A DNA stretch of 6,059 nt from an uncultured Collinsella sp. (GTDB taxonomy: Bacteria > Actinomycetota > Coriobacteriia > Coriobacteriales > Coriobacteriaceae): contig CABQXG010000096.1 of assembly GCA_902468045.1 (NCBI GenBank), positions 1 through 6,059 on the forward strand, in the 5' to 3' direction. Below, piece after piece: positions 1 to 6,059 of this stretch. Positions within the stretch are counted from its first letter, which is position 1; every line of letters starts with the position of its first letter. The position numbers and the translations under genes were made by a program. The notes under the pieces were generated by a model. That model made no database searches. It worked only from the letters and a program-made list of their open reading frames with translations, and was not told where the DNA came from.

Positions 1-1
1 T

Positions 2-685
2 CTGACGCCTCATGCCAAGATGATCGGCCTAACCATTATCTGTGTCACCTTTACGGTACTTGCCGTCAACTGGTGCGGCGTCGCCCCCGAGATTCGTTTT
101 CCCGGCGGCCTGACGATTGACCTTGGCGTGCTTTCGACCACCATCTGCGGCCTTTCGTTCCCGTGGCTCTACATTGTCTTTTGCTGGCTGATGATCGCCG
201 GTCTTTCTAATGCCGTGAACCTGACCGATGGCCTTGACGGTCTTGCCGGCGGCACCTCCATGATTGCCATGCTCGCCATGGCTGCCATGGCGTTTTTGCA
301 CGGAGACGTGAACCTGTCCATCTTCTGCACCGCGTGTGCCGGTGCCTGCTTGGGCTTTCTGTGGTTCAACTGCTATCCGGCGAGCATCTTTATGGGCGAT
401 ACCGGCTCGCTTGCCCTGGGCGCCGCGTTTGCCTGCACGTCCATCATGACCAACACCGAGGTCGTCTCCCTCATCATCGGCGGCCTGTTTATCGTTGAGA
501 CCCTGTCGGTCATGATTCAGGTTGTCTACTTCCACTTTACGCACAAGCGCGTCTTCCTTATGGCGCCCATCCATCATCATTTCGAAAAGAAGGGCTGGGC
601 CGAGACCAAGGTCGTCATCCGTTTTTGGATTATCGCTGCGGCCTTTGGTGCCGTTGGCCTTGCCCTGTTCTTCCAGTTGGGATAG
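2..685 (+). CDS. mraY: Phospho-N-acetylmuramoyl-pentapeptide transferase MraY (5'-partial)
   Basis: This integral membrane enzyme transfers phospho-MurNAc-pentapeptide from its UDP carrier to undecaprenyl phosphate, making lipid I. The window opens inside the gene: the frame is open from base 2 and 227 residues are visible, against roughly 320-360 for the family, so the N-terminal third, including the DDxxK motif, lies upstream. The ATG at base 20 is internal, since the residues before it (LTPHAK) fit the family. Seen directly, counting from base 2: SNAVNLTDGLDGLAGG at about 69-84, FMGDTGS at 130-136, and the diagnostic MAPIHHHFEKKGW at 187-199. That last motif separates MraY from the related WecA/TagO transferases. 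Several hydrophobic membrane segments flank these loops, and the protein ends in one (about 204-225). The TAG stop is followed 9 nt later by murD in the same frame. Identification is secure; the true start cannot be seen. Confidence 0.97.
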   Translation: MTPHAKMIGLTIICVTFTVLAVNWCGVAPEIRFPGGLTIDLGVLSTTICGLSFPWLYIVFCWLMIAGLSNAVNLTDGLDGLAGGTSMIAMLAMAAMAFLHGDVNLSIFCTACAGACLGFLWFNCYPASIFMGDTGSLALGAAFACTSIMTNTEVVSLIIGGLFIVETLSVMIQVVYFHFTHKRVFLMAPIHHHFEKKGWAETKVVIRFWIIAAAFGAVGLALFFQLG

Positions 686-694
686 TGGTCTTTC

Positions 695-2101
695 ATGCCT
701 CTTGCTGATGTCTTTAGCCTGCTCGTTTTGGGTCAGGGCAAATCCGGTCTCGATGTCGCCCGCTGGGCGCTGGCACATCCCGAGCGCGTAAGCGCCGTTA
801 CCGTGTATGGCGGCGGCACCTCTGAGCCCAATGACGCCACGCGTGCGCTCGAGGCTGCTGGTGCGTCGTTTGTCTATGGGACCGAACAGGTCGAGGGCGC
901 CTATGACGTATGCGTGACGTGCCCGGGCATCTCGGAGTTCTCGGGCTTCTTTAAGGCCGGGCGCGAGCATGCCGCCCAGATTATGGGTGAGCCCGAGTTT
1001 GCCTATCGCCTGTCGCCCGATAACTGGATTGCCATCACGGGCACCAACGGCAAGACGACCACCACGTCGCTGACTGATTTTCTGCTTAAGGCTGCCGGCG
1101 AGGCCAGCGTTGCTGTCGGCAACATCGGCGAGCCGCCGGTCAACGAGATTGACGGCCGAGCCCACAACGAGTGGTTTGTGGCTGAGCTCTCGAGCTATCA
1201 GATTGCTACGACAACCGAGCTCCACCCCCGCGTGGCGGTGCTGCTCAACATCACTCCCGACCACTTGGGCTGGCATAAGAGCCATAAGAACTATGCGCTT
1301 GCCAAGATCAAACTGTTTGACAATATGGTCGATGACGATCTGGTGGTTGTCGACGTCGAAGACGCCGGCATTCACGAGTTCGATGAGTACATCTACACGC
1401 CGGGTCGTCGCATCTGCAAGGTTGCCTTTGACGAGCCTGAGGGCGAGGATGCCGCCTTTGTGCGCGATGGCAAGATGATCGTGCGTCTGAAGGGTGTCGA
1501 GACCCCGCTCATCGCTACATCCGAGCTCAAGATCTCGGGCCATCACAATGTTATCAATGCCCTGTGCGCTGCCACGGCTGCCTTGGCAGTCGGTGCCGAT
1601 GTCGATGGTGTCTGCCGCGGTCTTGCCTCGTTCCAGCCGCTCGAGCACCGCGTGGAGCCGTGTGGCGAGATTGACGGCGTGCGCTACGTCAACGATTCCA
1701 AGGCGACCAACACCGATGCGGTCGAGAAGGCACTGACGGCATTTCCCGATGACGACGTGATCTTGCTGCTCGGCGGCCACGATAAGGGCACGCCGCTCAC
1801 GGACTTCGCGCGCGTCGTTATGGACAACGTGCGCTCGGTCGTCTGCTTTGGCGATGCGCGCGAGCGCTTCACCGCCGCTATGGACGAGGCCGATGTCGAT
1901 GGCGATGTGGATATCGCCCAGGCGGATGACCTGCGCGACGCCGTGGACGTTGCCCGTTCGCTTTCGAGCCGTGGTGACGTGATCTTACTTTCTCCTGCCT
2001 GCTCTTCGTTCGATGAGTTCTCGGGCTATGAGGAGCGCGGCCGCGTGTTTAAGGACTACGTGGCTCAGCTTGCCGCTACAGCGAAATCACAAATGGAATA
2101 G
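695..2101 (+). CDS. murD: UDP-N-acetylmuramoyl-L-alanine--D-glutamate ligase MurD
   Basis: Cytoplasmic ATP-dependent ligase that adds D-glutamate to UDP-MurNAc-L-Ala, the second amino-acid step of the stem peptide. It is complete at 468 aa, near the usual 440-480. Domain order is the standard Mur-ligase one: a UDP-binding N-terminal domain (about 1-110, LGQGKSG at 12-18, CPGIS at 76-80), a central ATPase domain (P-loop GTNGKTTTT 116-124, ELSSYQ 164-169, NITPDHLGWH 185-194, K204 at the position of the carbamylated lysine of E. coli MurD, GHHNVINAL 282-290), and a C-terminal domain (LEHRVE 316-321, NDSKATN 333-339, LLSPACSSFDEF 431-442, YEERGRVF 445-452). The LSPACSSFDEF signature distinguishes MurD from MurC, MurE and MurF. 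The ATG at 695 is the only plausible start, because the mraY TAG lies four codons upstream in the same frame. The Shine-Dalgarno is weak (GGGA at 679-682, 12 nt away), so initiation may depend on coupling to mraY termination. Confidence 0.97.
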   Translation: MPLADVFSLLVLGQGKSGLDVARWALAHPERVSAVTVYGGGTSEPNDATRALEAAGASFVYGTEQVEGAYDVCVTCPGISEFSGFFKAGREHAAQIMGEPEFAYRLSPDNWIAITGTNGKTTTTSLTDFLLKAAGEASVAVGNIGEPPVNEIDGRAHNEWFVAELSSYQIATTTELHPRVAVLLNITPDHLGWHKSHKNYALAKIKLFDNMVDDDLVVVDVEDAGIHEFDEYIYTPGRRICKVAFDEPEGEDAAFVRDGKMIVRLKGVETPLIATSELKISGHHNVINALCAATAALAVGADVDGVCRGLASFQPLEHRVEPCGEIDGVRYVNDSKATNTDAVEKALTAFPDDDVILLLGGHDKGTPLTDFARVVMDNVRSVVCFGDARERFTAAMDEADVDGDVDIAQADDLRDAVDVARSLSSRGDVILLSPACSSFDEFSGYEERGRVFKDYVAQLAATAKSQME

Positions 2102-2104
2102 GGG
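2100..2104 (+). promoter_or_regulatory. Shine-Dalgarno for ftsW
   Basis: AGGGG ends 5 nt before the GTG at 2110 and overlaps the TAG stop of murD (2099-2101). Its placement is the main reason for choosing the non-ATG start and hence the long cytoplasmic N-terminus of FtsW. The overlap with the murD stop suggests that ribosomes ending murD reinitiate at ftsW. Confidence 0.6.
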
Positions 2105-2109
2105 TTGCG

Positions 2110-3630
2110 GTGAGAGAGGAGAGCCCCCGACAAGGTATGAGGAGGCCCGACTCGGACCGTGCTTCCTCACGTCGCACCACACCGCGTTCCAGCCGCGGCG
2201 GGCAGTCGTTTAGCGAACGCTATATTGCCGGCGTTCCCGCCCGTATCATGCGCCCCCGTTTGATATTCATGGCCTGCTTGTTTACCTTGGTATGCTTTGG
2301 CCTGCTGATGGTGTACTCGGCGTCTTCGGTCGAGGCGCTGCACGAGAATGGCTCGGCGACGTTTTTTCTGGGTCGACAGGCCGCGTTTGCCGTGGTCGGT
2401 GTTCTGGCGCTGATTGCCATCGTGCGCGTTTTGCCGGACAGCTGGTTTGGGGAGGATGTGCTCAGGATCTTCCTTATCGGCATGATAGGGCTACTGCTTC
2501 TGGTGTTCTTGGTGGGCAGCGGCAGCCGCGGCGCCACGCGCTGGCTCAACATCGCCGGTATTCAGTTCCAGCCTTCCGAGTTTTTAAAGCCATTTGCCAT
2601 TGCGTATTCGGCCATCATGCTTGATCGCTTCTTTTCGCCCGGTGGCAACATCAACGAATTCCTTCGCAAGATGGGCATCTACCTGGGCATTTCGCTCTTT
2701 CTGATTTTTATCCAGCCCGATTTCGGTACTGTCCTGATCATCCTGTTGACCCTCATGTGCATGGCGTTGTTTGCGGGTCTCGACCCCAGATTTATCATCG
2801 GCGTGCTAATCTTCGGCATTCTCGTGATCGTGATTGCGCTTGTCGCAGAGCCGTACCGTATGGTGCGTATTCAGGTTGCCTTGAACCCTTGGGCCGACGA
2901 GTATGGTGACGGCTATCAGGCCACGCTTGCCATCATGGCCTTTGCCTCGGGCGGTCTGTTCGGCCGTGGCATCGGCAACTCAACCATGAAGTACTCGTAT
3001 CTGCCCGAGGCACACAACGACTACATCTTGGCCATCATTGGCGAGGAAGTCGGTTTTGTCGGAACCGTGCTGTTCTTCTTGGTGTTTGCGATGCTGATCT
3101 ACTCGGCGTTTCGCATTGCCGAGCAGGCGACCGATCGTCGGGGCGCGCTCATGGCGTCTGGCTCCGCGGTCATTCTCGCGGTGCAGTTTTTGATTAACGC
3201 GCTGGGCATCCTCAACGTGTTTCCCATGACGGGCAAACCGTTGCCGTTTATTAGCTACGGCGGTTCGTCGATTATTGTGTCGCTCATGCTTGCCGGGTTG
3301 ATCCTGCGCGTTTCGTACGAGAGCGCCCGCCGCGATGAGTATGACCGCCGCCGTGAGAGCTTTGCCGTTATGGATGAGAGTACCGCCGGCTTGCCCCACG
3401 TGCGCGGCGAGCGATCTTCGCGTAACGGTTTTACCGTCCTGGATGGCTCTGCGACCGAGCCGGCAGCCCGCCCGCGTCAGCGAACGGTGCCGCAAGGTCG
3501 TCCTCAGCGCCCCACTCCTCGCAATGCGGGCGGCGGATATAATCGAATCGATTTGAACTCGGACCCGTCGGCGCGTCTGCGTACCGACGACCAGGGACCG
3601 CGTGTACGAAGGGACTACCATGACCGATAA
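2110..3630 (+). CDS. ftsW: Septal peptidoglycan glycosyltransferase FtsW (SEDS family)
   Basis: Multi-pass membrane SEDS protein that polymerises lipid II into glycan strands at the septum with a partner class B PBP. It has 506 aa from a GTG start, longer than typical FtsW (about 380-420 aa). The extra length is a Ser/Arg-rich cytoplasmic N-terminus (1-48) and a hydrophilic Arg/Pro-rich C-terminal tail (402-506). About ten hydrophobic segments lie between them. Conserved SEDS signatures: GSGSRGATRWLNI 136-148, QPSEFLKP 154-161, QPDFGT 202-207, GGLFGRGIGNS 281-291, YLPEAHNDYIL 297-307 (D304 is at the position of the catalytic Asp), IGEEVGF 310-316 and FPMTGKPLPFISYGGSS 371-387. RodA shares these motifs; FtsW is preferred because of the murD-murG context. 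The GTG at 2110 is chosen for its AGGGG 5 nt upstream. ATG 2137 and ATG 2248 (just before the first membrane segment) lack a well-placed Shine-Dalgarno. The gene starts 8 nt after murD and overlaps murG by 11 nt. Confidence 0.94.
   Translation: MREESPRQGMRRPDSDRASSRRTTPRSSRGGQSFSERYIAGVPARIMRPRLIFMACLFTLVCFGLLMVYSASSVEALHENGSATFFLGRQAAFAVVGVLALIAIVRVLPDSWFGEDVLRIFLIGMIGLLLLVFLVGSGSRGATRWLNIAGIQFQPSEFLKPFAIAYSAIMLDRFFSPGGNINEFLRKMGIYLGISLFLIFIQPDFGTVLIILLTLMCMALFAGLDPRFIIGVLIFGILVIVIALVAEPYRMVRIQVALNPWADEYGDGYQATLAIMAFASGGLFGRGIGNSTMKYSYLPEAHNDYILAIIGEEVGFVGTVLFFLVFAMLIYSAFRIAEQATDRRGALMASGSAVILAVQFLINALGILNVFPMTGKPLPFISYGGSSIIVSLMLAGLILRVSYESARRDEYDRRRESFAVMDESTAGLPHVRGERSSRNGFTVLDGSATEPAARPRQRTVPQGRPQRPTPRNAGGGYNRIDLNSDPSARLRTDDQGPRVRRDYHDR
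3538..3543 (+). promoter_or_regulatory. Possible -10 element inside ftsW, upstream of murG
   Basis: A perfect TATAAT hexamer sits in otherwise GC-rich coding DNA of the ftsW tail, 76 nt before the murG start. An 8-bp palindrome, AATCGATT, follows at 3546-3553. There is no TTGACA-like -35 at the proper distance (3515-3520 reads CTCCTC) and no TGn extension. It may therefore be a chance match within the codons for Tyr-Asn-Arg, and is offered only as a candidate internal promoter. Confidence 0.25.
3608..3614 (+). promoter_or_regulatory. Shine-Dalgarno for murG, inside the ftsW 3' end
   Basis: GAAGGGA lies 5 nt before the ATG at 3620 (the AAGGG core is 6 nt away). It falls within the last codons of ftsW. 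It decides the murG start over GTG 3602 and ATG 3632. Confidence 0.75.
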
Positions 3631-4735
3631 AATGACCGTTGCTATTGCAGCCGGCGGCACGGCAGGACACATCAACCCCGCGCTCGCCTTGGCCGATGAG
3701 CTGCGTGACCGTGGCCACCACGTTGTGTTCGTGGGCCAGTCGCGCAAGCTCGAGGGTCGTCTGGTCCCCGAGGCTGGGTTTGATTTTGTGCCCATTACGG
3801 TCACGGGCTTCGACCGCTCCCGTCCTTGGACGGCGCTGACCTCGCTGTGGCGTGTCAACAAGGCCAAGCGTGCGCTCGCCAGTCATTTCTCAAAGGTCGG
3901 CAAGCCCGATGCCGCCATCGGTTTTGGTGCCTATGTCGAGGTTCCACTGCTGGGGTGGTGCAAGGGCGCAGGCGTCCCGTATCTGCTGCATGAGCAGAAC
4001 TCTGTTCCGGGCCTGGCCAACAAGATGATGAACTCCCACGCCGCCCGCGTGTGCATCTCGGTGCCGGCAGCGCGTTCGGTCTTTGAGCGCGAAGGTGACC
4101 CTGGCCACGTGCTCATGACCGGCAACCCCGTACGTCGCTCGGTAATCGAGGGCGATCGCGCTCGCGGCCGCAAGGCACTTGGCGTTCCCGAGGACGCTAC
4201 GCTGCTGCTCGTCTTTGGCGGTTCACTTGGCGCCCAGCACCTCAACGAGCGCGTGGCTTTGCTCAAAAACGAGCTGCTTTCGCGCAAGAACCTCTATGTG
4301 TTGCATTCGACGGGTGCCGACGGCTTTGAGGAGACCGAGCGCGCTTTGGCGCTGACGCCCGAGGAGGCGAAGCGTTACCGCGTCCAGCCTTACATCGACA
4401 ACATGGGCGATATGCTGGCTGCTGCCGATTTGGTGCTCTCGCGTTCGGGCGCATCGAGCGTGGCCGAGATCGCTGCACTCGCCGTGCCTTCGGTGCTCGT
4501 GCCGTACCCGCACGCCACGGCCGATCACCAAACCACCAATGCCCGTTATCTGGTCGACGCCGGGGCCGGCGTGCTCTGCGCCGATGCCGATATCGACGGT
4601 TCTGCCTTTGCCGATGAGCTGCTGCACCTGGTCGATGACGCTGCGGCGCGCGACGCCATGCGTCAGGCGGCGCGTGGTCTGGCTCAGGATAGGGCCGCCG
4701 CTCTTCTGGCGGATGCGGTAGAGGGTTTGCGTTAG
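3620..4735 (+). CDS. murG: UDP-GlcNAc:lipid I N-acetylglucosaminyltransferase MurG
   Basis: Peripheral membrane GT-B glycosyltransferase (GT28) on the inner face of the cytoplasmic membrane. It transfers GlcNAc from UDP-GlcNAc to lipid I, giving lipid II, the substrate of the upstream FtsW. It is complete at 371 aa, normal for the family. Motifs from the chosen ATG: glycine loop GGTAGHINP 12-20, second glycine loop GFGAYVEVP 101-109, HEQNSVPGLANK 124-135, TGNPVR 167-172, FGGSLGAQ 199-206, and the UDP-GlcNAc-binding SRSGASSVAE 274-283 with E283 at the ribose-binding glutamate position, followed by PYPHATADHQTTNA 295-308. ATG 3620 is preferred because GAAGGGA at 3608-3614 sits ideally 5-6 nt upstream. 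An in-frame GTG at 3602 would add six residues but has no good ribosome site. ATG 3632 is also possible but too far from that Shine-Dalgarno. The start lies inside the end of ftsW (11-nt overlap), pointing to translational coupling. Confidence 0.97.
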   Translation: MTDKMTVAIAAGGTAGHINPALALADELRDRGHHVVFVGQSRKLEGRLVPEAGFDFVPITVTGFDRSRPWTALTSLWRVNKAKRALASHFSKVGKPDAAIGFGAYVEVPLLGWCKGAGVPYLLHEQNSVPGLANKMMNSHAARVCISVPAARSVFEREGDPGHVLMTGNPVRRSVIEGDRARGRKALGVPEDATLLLVFGGSLGAQHLNERVALLKNELLSRKNLYVLHSTGADGFEETERALALTPEEAKRYRVQPYIDNMGDMLAAADLVLSRSGASSVAEIAALAVPSVLVPYPHATADHQTTNARYLVDAGAGVLCADADIDGSAFADELLHLVDDAAARDAMRQAARGLAQDRAAALLADAVEGLR

Positions 4736-4832
4736 TTAGACGGGATATCGTCGGTCGCCCTCGCGCTGATGCGGTTGGTGCGGTACAGTTAACGGGTTAC
4801 AGGCAGTGTTTACGCAAGGAGTACACGAGCAC
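4736..4832 (+). other. murG-murC intergenic gap
   Basis: This 97-nt gap is the only real non-coding interval in the window. It holds a short inverted repeat (GACG 4739-4742 / CGTC 4749-4752, 6-nt loop) with no T-run, so it is not a convincing intrinsic terminator. It also holds an imperfect direct repeat (GGTACAG 4782-4788, GGTTACAG 4795-4802) and the murC ribosome site. TACAGT at 4784-4789 matches the -10 consensus at four of six positions, but I find no matching -35. A promoter, an mRNA processing site or an unstructured leader are all possible. Confidence 0.5.
4816..4821 (+). promoter_or_regulatory. Shine-Dalgarno for murC
   Basis: AAGGAG is a strong anti-16S match, 11 nt before ATG 4833, slightly longer than the usual 5-9 nt. 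No other start codon lies at a better distance in the right frame, so it supports the ATG and argues against the upstream in-frame GTG at 4806. Confidence 0.65.
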
Positions 4833-6059
4833 ATGGCTGATTCCCAGACTGCAACCTCCGCGCCCGAGTTTAAGAGCGCCCACTTTATCGGTATCGGCGG
4901 CGCCGGCATGAGCGGCATCGCCCTCGTTCTGCACGAGCGCGGTTATGCCGTTACCGGCTCCGACCTTAAGACGTCACGTTATATCCGCCAGCTTACCCGC
5001 GCTGGTGTGAAGGTGCATGTGGGCCATGAGGCCGCCACGATCGACGAGGTCAAGCCCGACGTGGTTGTTGTCTCTACCGCTATTCCGGAGTCCAACCCTG
5101 AACTCGTGCGCGCTCGCGAGCTTGGTATTCCCGTGTGGCCCCGTGCCAAGATGCTCTCTGCTTTGGGCCACGGCTACACCACCGTCGCTGTTGCCGGCAC
5201 GCATGGCAAGACCACCACGTCTTCGATGTGCGCCACCATGCTCGACCGCATGGGCCTGGATCCGAGCTTCTTGATCGGCGGCATTGTCGAGGGCTATGAC
5301 ACGAACGGCAAGAACGGCTCGGGCGACTACTTTGTCGCCGAGGCCGACGAGTCCGACAGCTCCTTCCTGTTCCTGAACCCCAACGTGGTCATTGTGACCA
5401 ACGTCGAGGCCGACCACCTCGATCACTACTCGGGTATCGAGGAGATCGAGGCAACTTTCGCCAAATTCATGAGCCTGGTGGGCGAGGACGGCACCGTCAT
5501 CGTCTGCGGTGAGGACCCGCATCTGGTCGAGCTCGCCAAGTCGACGGGCCGTCACGTGCTTTCCTACGGCTTTGCCGAGAGCAACGACATCGTCTGCATG
5601 CACCCGGATGTCAAGGGCATCCAGAGTGACTTTATCGTTCGCTTTGAGGACGGCACTGAGCATGCTGTGGAGATCAAGAGCAATCCCGGTCGCCACAACA
5701 TGCTCAACGCCACGGCGGTGCTCACCGTCGCCCATGTCCTGGGCCTTGACATCGACTCCGCCGCCAAGGCGCTCTCGAGCTTTGAGGGCGTCCGCCGTCG
5801 CTTTACCCACGTGGGCGATATCGATGGCATCACCGTCGATGATTACGGCCATCACCCCACCGAGATCAAGGCGACGCTTGCTGCCGCTTCGTCGCTGGGC
5901 TACAAGCATGTCGACGTCGTGTTCCAGCCGCACCGCTATTCGCGCCTGCAGGCCCTGTGCGACGACTTTGCCGATGCATTTGCCAATGCCGATAAACTGC
6001 TGTTGATTGATGTGTTCTCGGCTGGCGAGATGCCCATTCCGGGTGTCACCTCTAAGATG
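4833..6059 (+). CDS. murC: UDP-N-acetylmuramate--L-alanine ligase MurC (3'-partial)
   Basis: Cytoplasmic ATP-dependent ligase that adds L-alanine to UDP-MurNAc, the first stem-peptide step and so upstream of MurD in the pathway. The frame is open to the last base: 409 codons are present and roughly 50-70 should lie beyond the window. Visible motifs: N-terminal UDP-binding HFIGIGGAGMSGIA 17-30 and SDLK 43-46, STAIPESNPE 81-90, P-loop AGTHGKTTTS 121-130, AEADESDSSF 169-178, NVEADHLDHY 190-199, GRHNMLNATA 286-295, RRRFTHVG 321-328, DDYGHHPTEI 336-345 and QPHRYSR 365-371. The AGTHGKTTT and YGHHPTEI signatures distinguish MurC from MurD/E/F; the related recycling ligase Mpl is less likely given this gene context. 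ATG 4833 is the natural start, with AAGGAG at 4816-4821. An in-frame GTG at 4806 lies upstream of that site and is less likely. It follows murG after 97 nt. A fusion at the unseen C-terminus cannot be excluded. Confidence 0.96.
   Translation, partial: MADSQTATSAPEFKSAHFIGIGGAGMSGIALVLHERGYAVTGSDLKTSRYIRQLTRAGVKVHVGHEAATIDEVKPDVVVVSTAIPESNPELVRARELGIPVWPRAKMLSALGHGYTTVAVAGTHGKTTTSSMCATMLDRMGLDPSFLIGGIVEGYDTNGKNGSGDYFVAEADESDSSFLFLNPNVVIVTNVEADHLDHYSGIEEIEATFAKFMSLVGEDGTVIVCGEDPHLVELAKSTGRHVLSYGFAESNDIVCMHPDVKGIQSDFIVRFEDGTEHAVEIKSNPGRHNMLNATAVLTVAHVLGLDIDSAAKALSSFEGVRRRFTHVGDIDGITVDDYGHHPTEIKATLAAASSLGYKHVDVVFQPHRYSRLQALCDDFADAFANADKLLLIDVFSAGEMPIPGVTSKM

Noticed and set aside
1317..1322. A perfect TTGACA (-35-like) hexamer within murD.
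   Set aside because: The sequence at the -10 distance (about 1340-1345, CTGGTG) is not promoter-like, and the hexamer encodes part of the conserved KLFDN stretch.
29..1780. A 583-codon open frame on the minus strand across mraY and murD.
   Set aside because: It is antisense to two well-conserved enzymes and crosses their junction. Its translation is rich in Arg, Gly, His and Asp with no recognisable domain. Long antisense open frames are common in GC-rich genes because of third-position G/C bias.
1595..1902. A 14-bp exact direct repeat, GCCGATGTCGATGG, at 1595-1608 and 1889-1902 in murD. The second copy runs into a short GATGNN tandem at 1892-1912 encoding DVDGDVD.
   Set aside because: Both copies encode Ala-Asp-Val-Asp-Gly with preferred codons, so shared amino acids and codon bias explain the match. 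The Asp run does not fit the canonical DxDxDG calcium-loop spacing.
2221..2226. TATATT, -10-like, near the alternative ftsW start at 2248.
   Set aside because: No -35 lies at the right distance (GC-rich sequence there), and it sits in the coding N-terminus of FtsW (Tyr-Ile codons).
2980..3886. Overlapping minus-strand open frames of 295 and 151 codons across the ftsW-murG junction.
   Set aside because: They are antisense to conserved SEDS and GT28 motifs, have biased low-information composition, and show no sign of an independent gene.
4739..4752. A small hairpin (GACG/CGTC) after murG as a possible terminator.
   Set aside because: The stem is only 4 bp and no T-run follows, so it cannot be called an intrinsic terminator.
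4974..5933. A 319-codon minus-strand open frame within murC.
   Set aside because: It lies entirely antisense to conserved MurC motifs and has no family resemblance, so it is a codon-bias shadow.

Overview
The window is a contiguous, single-strand (+) run of peptidoglycan and division genes. It is a core segment of the dcw cluster in the order mraY (5' end outside the window) - murD - ftsW - murG - murC (3' end outside the window). All five products are recognisable from family motifs. Base composition is GC-rich (roughly 60% by eye), codons mostly end in G/C, and ftsW has charged N- and C-terminal extensions. This suggests an actinobacterium, most likely a host-associated Coriobacteriia member such as Collinsella or a relative. 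That placement is inference from composition and protein style, not a proven identification.

Layout: 2-685 is the C-terminal two thirds of MraY. 695-2101 is complete MurD, 9 nt downstream and in the same reading frame as mraY. 2110-3630 is complete FtsW with a GTG start 8 nt after murD. 3620-4735 is complete MurG, overlapping the end of ftsW by 11 nt. 4736-4832 is a 97-nt gap, the only sizeable one. 4833-6059 is the first 409 codons of MurC, running off the window end. No stretch longer than 300 bases lacks a gene. I see no RNA gene, mobile element, CRISPR array or strong terminator.

How the genes work together: MurC and MurD add L-Ala and D-Glu to UDP-MurNAc in the cytoplasm. After MurE and MurF (not visible here), MraY moves phospho-MurNAc-pentapeptide onto undecaprenyl phosphate to give lipid I. 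MurG adds GlcNAc to give lipid II, and FtsW polymerises lipid II into septal glycan. The tight spacing and overlap through mraY-murD-ftsW-murG point to one polycistronic transcript with translational coupling. murC has its own well-formed Shine-Dalgarno after the gap.

Nothing here looks like a new biological system. The points most worth a second look are the FtsW tails (a twice-repeated RxxFxV[ML]DxS motif plus a looser third copy), a perfect TATAAT hexamer inside the ftsW tail upstream of murG, the mraY/murD junction where a single in-frame TAG separates two ORFs, and the murG-murC gap.
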